64,000 nt of DNA, taken from assembly GCA_009731375.1 (NCBI GenBank), contig BJOX01000131.1, positions 754,787 to 818,786 of the forward strand, written 5' to 3'. The translations under genes and the position numbers were made by a program. Of this stretch, positions 33,439 through 64,000 are shown in pieces. The DNA is from Paulinella micropora (taxonomy: Eukaryota; Cercozoa; Imbricatea; Euglyphida). Each line of letters opens with the position of its first letter. Position 1 is the stretch's first letter. The notes below the pieces were generated by a model, which was not told the origin of the DNA, ran no database searches, and worked only from the letters and a program-made list of their open reading frames with translations.

Positions 33439-35264
33439 GGTGTACCCCCCGCATTCAGCTGTGCCCTAATTACTGCTAATAAGTCTTCCCCATTTCGTTC
33501 ACAGCTGATATGGTGGGAACAAAAATCACATCCTCTTTTTTCCATCCTCTGGGCACATTCACCACCTGATTTGGTTTTACCCCGGGCGGCTCCCAATTTC
33601 CATGAGCAACGTGCATTGTTAGAGGTAAACCCTTCACATTGTTTCGAGCTTGAAACAATGATGGTACTTCCCCTGAGGGGGTGTGCCCACAGATTGAGCA
33701 ACGGTCCATCATCCTCACGTAAGTGGAAACAAATAGAATTCCGGGACTTCATTAGGACTTTCCTGTATTCTCCCTTGACACGACGAAGCCCCCATCCCTC
33801 CTCCATAAGGTATATTACCCCAAGAGGTGTGGGGTCGCCCATCATGTCAAGAAAATTGACGAAACGGTTGTCTTTCAGGAGAGGAACAAAAGGAGTAGAC
33901 CGAGGGGCACGAGGGGGGGCAGATATATCTTGTGCGTGCGTGTTGCTCTTTTCCCTCTTGTCCTCCAATTCTGATGTGTGGGGTGGCAGTGGTTGTTGTT
34001 CAAAAGAGGAAGTGGGTGGGGTGTTGTTGAGTGAGGGACTTGTTTCTTCTTCGTCTGTTTCCTCTCTCTTCATCATATTTATGCTTAACATATGATTGAT
34101 ATACCCTATTTCCCCTACTCCCTCCTCACCTCCATCCTCATCATGAGTACTAGACTCTTCGTCTGAATCATGAGCTTCGGACTCCTCTTCGTCTTCTTCA
34201 GAACTACCAGAAGAAGAGGAGTCAGAACCTCCTGCGTTCAGGCTAATCGTCTTTGTCTTTGCTGTTTTCTTCTTGATGAAATCGGATGATTTCAACTTCA
34301 TTTTCTCCTTCCCTACCTCTTTCTTCTGTCGTCTCATCTTTCTCTTCCCTTTACTGCCCTCCTTATTCTCTGTCCTAATCAGACTCAGCTCTCCTACTCC
34401 TTTTGCTAAGTTGACTATTCTTGCTGCCTTCTTCCTTATGGGGCAATTCACTGGGACATGTCCGTCTCGAGGGCACTCGGGAAGATTACAGGGGACAATG
34501 CAAATCTTGATTTGGTGATCCCCATGACAATTGTAACAACCTTGGGATACCTTACCAGCTGGGTTTCCCATAAGGTTGACTGTTATGGGGTCGTTCTTTG
34601 TTCCCACACCAGATGAAGTTTTAGACGAAAGGGAACGGAAACCGCCCCCTGACGAGTAAAGTTTCTTCATTTTGTTTTTGGATTCCTCTGTTTGAGCAAC
34701 CAGTTCTATTACTTTTACAAAGGATTCCCAACCCGGTCGTTCCTCCGGAAGGAGGCTGGTAACCTTGTTGCGAAAACTGTCGAACTCAGTCAGGTGTTCT
34801 ATCTTTTTCATGACTATTTCGATCTTTACGAGTTCTGGGTATGGGACTTTCATGACTGACTCTTGATCAGCAATGTTGCTGTGGAAGAGGGTCAACCATG
34901 GTCTTTCGTCTTGAACTTTTTTGGGGTAAGAAAGGTCAAGGAAGTCTTGTCTTTCTTTCCATTTAACAAGATCAAGACCTCCGTACCTCTTCCTCAGTGT
35001 CATGAAACACTCGACTCCATCCGACCCCGCTGTTCTAATTACAGACATAGCTTCCTTGTCCTTAGAACAGGACTGAATTAAGAGGGCAAAGATAAATCGG
35101 TTGTGTTTCAGTCTATCTCTTTCTTCAACTTGCTGGTAGTACTTAGTTGTAGCAAAAGATGTAATAAGGGGGTTCGGTCTAGATGCGGTAGTTAGTATAG
35201 GGACCGAACTCTCCTCAGGCTCTTTATGCTCAGCAGTTTCTGTGGAAGGAGAAGGATCAGGCAA
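33423..35264 (-). CDS. Copia element C, gag polyprotein
   Basis: A 613-codon open frame. Residues 35-205 form the gag core (NRFIFALLIQSCSKDKEAMS, LRKRYGGLDLVKWKERQDFL). At about 250-285 lie two zinc knuckles, CYNCHGDHQIKIC and CNLPECPRDGHVPVNC. Lys-rich and Asp/Glu/Ser-rich segments follow, then VPLLKDNRFVNFLDMMGDP, and at the C-terminus the Cys/His domain CEGFTSNNARC ... CDFCSHHISC also present at 20261-20671. It ends GGTPWYSG. The true N-terminus is upstream: coding-like sequence continues in shifted frames to about 35661. Gag forms the particle that packages element RNA. Confidence 0.8.
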   Translation of the reverse strand: MPDPSPSTETAEHKEPEESSVPILTTASRPNPLITSFATTKYYQQVEERDRLKHNRFIFALLIQSCSKDKEAMSVIRTAGSDGVECFMTLRKRYGGLDLVKWKERQDFLDLSYPKKVQDERPWLTLFHSNIADQESVMKVPYPELVKIEIVMKKIEHLTEFDSFRNKVTSLLPEERPGWESFVKVIELVAQTEESKNKMKKLYSSGGGFRSLSSKTSSGVGTKNDPITVNLMGNPAGKVSQGCYNCHGDHQIKICIVPCNLPECPRDGHVPVNCPIRKKAARIVNLAKGVGELSLIRTENKEGSKGKRKMRRQKKEVGKEKMKLKSSDFIKKKTAKTKTISLNAGGSDSSSSGSSEEDEEESEAHDSDEESSTHDEDGGEEGVGEIGYINHMLSINMMKREETDEEETSPSLNNTPPTSSFEQQPLPPHTSELEDKREKSNTHAQDISAPPRAPRSTPFVPLLKDNRFVNFLDMMGDPTPLGVIYLMEEGWGLRRVKGEYRKVLMKSRNSICFHLREDDGPLLNLWAHPLRGSTIIVSSSKQCEGFTSNNARCSWKLGAARGKTKSGGECAQRMEKRGCDFCSHHISCERNGEDLLAVIRAQLNAGGTPWYSG

Positions 35265-35925
35265 AGCAGAGCTAGTTCTAGCTTCTTGTTCTTTTTTGAC
35301 AGATAAGGCAGAACTGGAGGAAGAGCTGATAGGTTCTTTCTTACAACACCTGTAGGTTTCTTACCCTCTGTCCTATCTTGACTCTCATCCTCGCTATCTC
35401 CGGAAGGTGAAAGGGGTGGTTCAGTAGGTAGATTGAAAGAAACTGTCAGCTTTGCTTGTGTAAACAGAGGTGTCGTTTGTGGGGGGGTAGCTCCCCTATT
35501 GCTAAGGGATCATAGATCGCCAGGACAGCAAGGAAAAATTTTAAGGAACCCATATTCCCAATTATCCCAATCTGGGCCTCTGCTGTTAAATGGCGGTGGG
35601 TCCACTTTAAACCCCTCTGTTCATCGACATTCCAAACATGGGGTTTGCCATGTTGGACCAAAGTGCGGAAGGTAGGAGCTAAACTCAGCTACCAATAAAT
35701 TCCTACGATTAAGTAGAAATGGAGGAATAGTTATTAGGGATGAAATGAGTTGATGCGTCTATGCTATGCTGTCTAGCCAATAGACACGTTTGCGGTGGGT
35801 GCCTTCTGCCTACCCACGGAATGATGTCGACTGCCTGCAGCACGTCGATCCTCGCACTTTTCTGTTGAAGGCCTAATGCCTCTCCTTTCAGACTAAGTGC
35901 AATTGATTAAAGCTGTTGGCGCAGA
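35265..35925 (-). pseudogene. Copia element C, gag N-terminus and leader
   Basis: Frames in different registers (35446-35661 and 35265-35440) continue gag upstream with breaks, for example SGDSEDESQDRTEGKKPTG. The leader 35700-35925 has no clear gene. Confidence 0.4.
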
Positions 35926-35950
35926 GTTCGCTAATCAAGGCTCGATAACC
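35926..35950 (-). other. Primer-binding site of element C
   Basis: Directly inside the LTR the minus strand reads GGTTATCGAGCCTTGATTAG, similar to the PBS of element B and to the initiator-tRNA-complementary PBS of Copia elements. Confidence 0.6.
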
Positions 35951-36148
35951 TGTTAGACTACTGTTATTAATAAAGCAATCTATGATAGCAACTACACTCT
36001 CAACATACAACAACATTTTAATGAGAAAAGGCGCCAACAGACGCGCCACGTAACTTGACTGGCAGGATCATAAGTAATGGCTCTAACGACACCGTTACTC
36101 CGATACGGCCGGTCCATAACTATTAATTAATTATTATTAGTTCCAACA
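35951..36148 (-). repeat. 5' LTR of Copia element C
   Basis: 198 bp with TG...CA ends, the partner of 9338-9536. The target duplication GCCTC (GAGGC in element sense) is at 36149-36153. Confidence 0.9.
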
Positions 36149-36153
36149 GCCTC

Positions 36154-36323
36154 AAAGATTAAAAATGCACTCAGTGAAAATGGTGTCACAGCTTACTAAT
36201 CATATGCCAAACACACTCTCTTGCTCTACCTCCCTTTCTCTCTTCATCCCTCCCTGTTTCACTTCTCTCCCTCACTTTCCACCATATCCCTTTTCCACAT
36301 CTTGCCAAACACACACACTCTCC

Positions 36324-36355
<32 letters not shown>

Positions 36356-37151
36356 NNNNNNNNNNNNNNNNNNNNNNNNNNNNNNNNNNNNNNNNNNNNN
36401 NNNNNNNNNNNNNNNNNNNNNNNNNNNNNNNNNNNNNNNNNNNNNNNNNNNNNNNCCCCCCCTCCCCCCCCCCCCCCCCTGCTCTCTCTCTCTCACACTC
36501 AATTAACGTTCACTTCCTGCATGACAGGAATTTCAAATTCTTTCAGAACTTTCTGGATTTTTTTCTGGGCAGACTTGGGAATTTTTCCAGTAGCTGTGAG
36601 GTGGAAGTCAAACGTTTTGCATTCGCTCCACATATATATGTTCGTCGCTGCCTTTGACTCACGCTTCCCCCCCTATCAAACTTCCATCTCTCAGATTGTG
36701 AGTTGGTATTGCATGACACTTGAAGTTGAACGTGTAGCACTTGAAGGAGGGCTTCCGAAGTCTAAGTTCTTGGTGCAAGAGTTCGAAAGTCCGAGATTTT
36801 CATTTGGGAAAGTCTCTCTAAGTCATGATGTAAAAACCTAGATTGTGTTTCTCTTCACTGCAATAATGATTTTTCGCTTCTCTTGACAGTGTCCCACAAA
36901 TTTACTGTATTTTACGGTTTTTCGGGAAATCAGGGAAAAAGGCAGTGAAGTAGGAAAAAATGGTAATTGCCGCAGTGTAAAAACTTTGATTAAATCGTTT
37001 GAAGTCATTTCTGGACGTATGGAAAACTAGTCAGTGAAGTCGAAACGTCGTGCAGAGAAAAATCTAACGGATTGATCAAACACAGAAAAATGTCAACGGT
37101 AGTGTTTTGGCAGGTAGTTAAAGTGCTCAGTCTGATAAAGAGCGCAGAGTA
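36154..37151. other. Region without a recognised gene, holding a gap in poly(C)
   Basis: 36220-36325 is C/T-rich. The gap 36356-36455 is embedded in poly(C). From 36490 to 36840 a plus-strand frame reads WIFFWADLGIFPVAVRWKSN and VERVALEGGLPKSKFLVQEF, which could be an exon of an unknown gene. No domain is recognised. 36841-37151 is A+T-rich with no visible feature. Confidence 0.3.
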
Positions 37152-37370
37152 ATATGACTGGCAGGATATAAGTAATGGCACTAACGACACCGTTACTCTC
37201 ATACTGCCGGACCATGCAACTATTAATATTGATTATTAGTTCAAGGCTAACATAAGCTTTAATAAGAAAACGCCAACAGAGCGCGCCACGTAACTTGACT
37301 GGCCTGACATAAGTAAAAGCTCTACCGACACAGTTACTCTGATAGGGCCGACCCTTAAGTATTAATATAC
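37152..37370 (-). repeat. Two decayed fragments of the element C LTR
   Basis: 37152-37240 matches the first 90 bp of the LTR (ACGACACCGTTACTC...TTATTAGTTC). 37241-37370 repeats LTR sequence including GCGCGCCACGTAACTTGACTGG. They look like solo-LTR debris in tandem. 37371-37792 has no recognised gene. Confidence 0.75.
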
Positions 37371-37792
37371 ATCCTAAAAGCAGTTACCTTCTTTTCAACA
37401 CGAACACTGCCGTTATTGATATTAATAATTGAACGAAATACTTGCCGCTCGTAGGCATGGGTAGTAAGCGTACGAATAGAAAATAAAAGTAAAGATAGAG
37501 AGAAAATTGAAACGAAAGGCAAGGCTTGTACAGAGAAAGTAAGTAAAAGAAAAAGGGCGAGACTTAAGCTTCGTTGGGAAACGAAAGTGTCACAGAGGAA
37601 CGTAGTGAACCAATGTCCCAACTTGAGTAATGTTTAATATACACATAGTATGCAGTCTTGGAGGCAAAATAGAAGCAAAAGCAATCCTAATATAACTTAA
37701 GAGACGAAGGAATCCGAACATGATTTAACTACTTGCTAAATTCATCTAATATTGTCTTGTAATCGTTGCTGTATTGCAGCAACACGTTGCGC

Positions 37793-63057
<25,265 letters not shown>

Positions 63058-63081
63058 CTATACCCGCCAACATACAACAGA

Positions 63082-63098
63082 TGATGATGATGATGATG

Positions 63099-63134
<36 letters not shown>

Positions 63135-63351
63135 GTGCTTCTCTGTCAATGGCTGATGCATTTCTGCACATGCGCCTCCATCGTCTCACCCGTGAGGGGA
63201 GTACGAAGAATTGACGATAAGCTCTAATGACACCCCCGCAAGGGCAGTTCCAACACTTCCAGACGGACCGGTATGTTCAATGAAAATACTGGTCCAGACG
63301 GAGCGGTATGTTCAATGAAAATACTGGTGGCACCGACGGGAGAATCGAACT
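63082..63351 (-). mobile_element. tRNA-derived SINE, copy 1 (head lost in gap)
   Basis: Body 63134-63351, tail (TTA)n/(TCA)n 63082-63133. It contains a duplicated 34-bp unit CCAGACGGANCGGTATGTTC. Its tail ends about 25 bp upstream of the first recognised HECT exon, in the sense orientation of the gene. The head is cut by the gap 63352-63410. Confidence 0.75.
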
Positions 63352-63410
63352 NNNNNNNNNNNNNNNNNNNNNNNNNNNNNNNNNNNNNNNNNNNNNNNNN
63401 NNNNNNNNNN
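63352..63410. other. Assembly gap (59 N)
   Basis: The gap lies between the SINE copy 1 head and the (ATA)n tail of copy 2. Confidence 1.
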
Positions 63411-63444
<34 letters not shown>

Positions 63445-63743
63445 TACTACTAATACTACCGCTACTACTACCTAATTCTAATCATAATAATAATAATAAC
63501 GAAAATAATAGTGCTTCTCTGTCAATGGCTGATGCATTTCTGCACATGCGCCTCCATCGTCTCACCCGTGAGGGGAGTACGAAGAATTGACGATAAGCTC
63601 TAATGACACCCCCGCAAGGGCAGTTCCAACACTTCCAGACGGACCGGTATGTTCAATGAAAATACTGGTGGCACCGACGGGAATCGAACTGGCGACAGGG
63701 CCCAGATGGTAGAACTTGACCACTGGGCTATCACGGTGTCCAA
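63411..63743 (-). mobile_element. tRNA-derived SINE, copy 2 (complete)
   Basis: Read on the minus strand from 63743: GGACACCGTGA, an A box (TAGCCCAGTGG), then a B box (AGTTCGATTCC against consensus GGTTCGANTCC) at normal spacing. A 170-bp tRNA-unrelated body and a (TTA)n tail follow. Internal Pol III promoter, unrelated body and simple 3' tail are the definition of a tRNA-derived SINE. Confidence 0.85.
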
Positions 63744-64000
63744 TAACGAAAATAATAATAATAATAATAATTATAATAATAATGATAATAATAATAATAG
63801 TGCTTCTCTGTCAATGGCTGATGCATTTCTGCACATGCGCCTCCATCGTCTCACACGTGAGGGGAGTACGAAGAATTGACGATAAGCTCTAATGACACCC
63901 CCGCAAGGGCAGTTCCAACACTTCCAGACGGGCCGGTATGTTCAATGAAAATACTGGTCCAGACGGATCGGTATGTTCAATGAAAATACTGGTGGCACCG
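63744..64000 (-). mobile_element. tRNA-derived SINE, copy 3 (runs off the window)
   Basis: (ATA)n tail at 63753-63799 and body from 63800. It has the duplicated 34-bp unit like copy 1. The head lies beyond the window. Confidence 0.8.

Noticed and set aside
36221-36841. 206-codon frame across the poly(C) gap
   Set aside because: Half of it is poly-Pro from poly(C) and N. Only the part after 36490 could be coding, and no domain is visible.
63660-63743. Functional tRNA gene
   Set aside because: A and B boxes are present, but the acceptor stem does not pair and the sequence continues into a SINE body and tail.

Overview
The window is nuclear DNA of an intron-rich eukaryote. It has GT-AG spliceosomal introns, Copia LTR retrotransposons, a tRNA-derived SINE and very large amounts of microsatellite. 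There is no bacterial gene organisation. An alga or other protist fits the compact exons and transposon-laden introns, but nothing seen here fixes the species. Ten runs of N mark assembly gaps, and several of them abut poly(G)/poly(C) or (CT)n.

Left part (1-20.7 kb): two diverged copies of a Tnp2/Plavaka-like (CACTA-type) DNA transposon gene. Copy 1 lies at about 1-4923 and copy 2 at about 15006-16038. Both encode a protein ending in a long acidic (GAA)n tail. Each copy carries arrays of short perfect palindromes in its introns and 3' flank, but of a different family: CAAGGTATACCTTG at copy 1 and TTTCAATGCATGCATTGAAA at copy 2. Between them lie the 5' half of one Copia element (B) and the 3' end of another (C).

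Middle (20.7-36.2 kb): the 3' half of element B on the plus strand and the 5' part of element C on the minus strand. B was inserted antisense into the RNase H region of C. The matching target duplications (ATAAG around B, GAGGC around C) show that pieces now 20-27 kb apart were once contiguous. The 5' half of B with the 3' end of C is therefore inverted, either by a real inversion of about 15 kb or by misassembly. A 1085-bp identical duplication around a 10-N gap at 32199-32208 is almost certainly an unmerged contig overlap.

Right part (37.8-63.1 kb): one very large minus-strand gene, reconstructed here as about 52 exons with consistent splice phases. It encodes a HECT-type E3 ubiquitin ligase of at least 2,690 residues, with tandem CCCH zinc fingers, a RanBP2 zinc finger, two Mind-bomb/HERC2/KEG-type SH3-like repeats, Ser/Thr-rich linkers and a C-terminal HECT domain with its catalytic cysteine. 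The 5' end lies upstream of the recognised exons. Most of its introns are built largely of microsatellite, chiefly (CTAT)n, (CTAC)n, (GTAT)n or (ACAT)n, and the repeats themselves often supply the splice sites. Trinucleotide repeats are found inside its exons and tetranucleotides inside its introns. Pieces of exons with their splice sites have been re-amplified together with the repeats. Three SINE copies with (TTA)n tails close the window.
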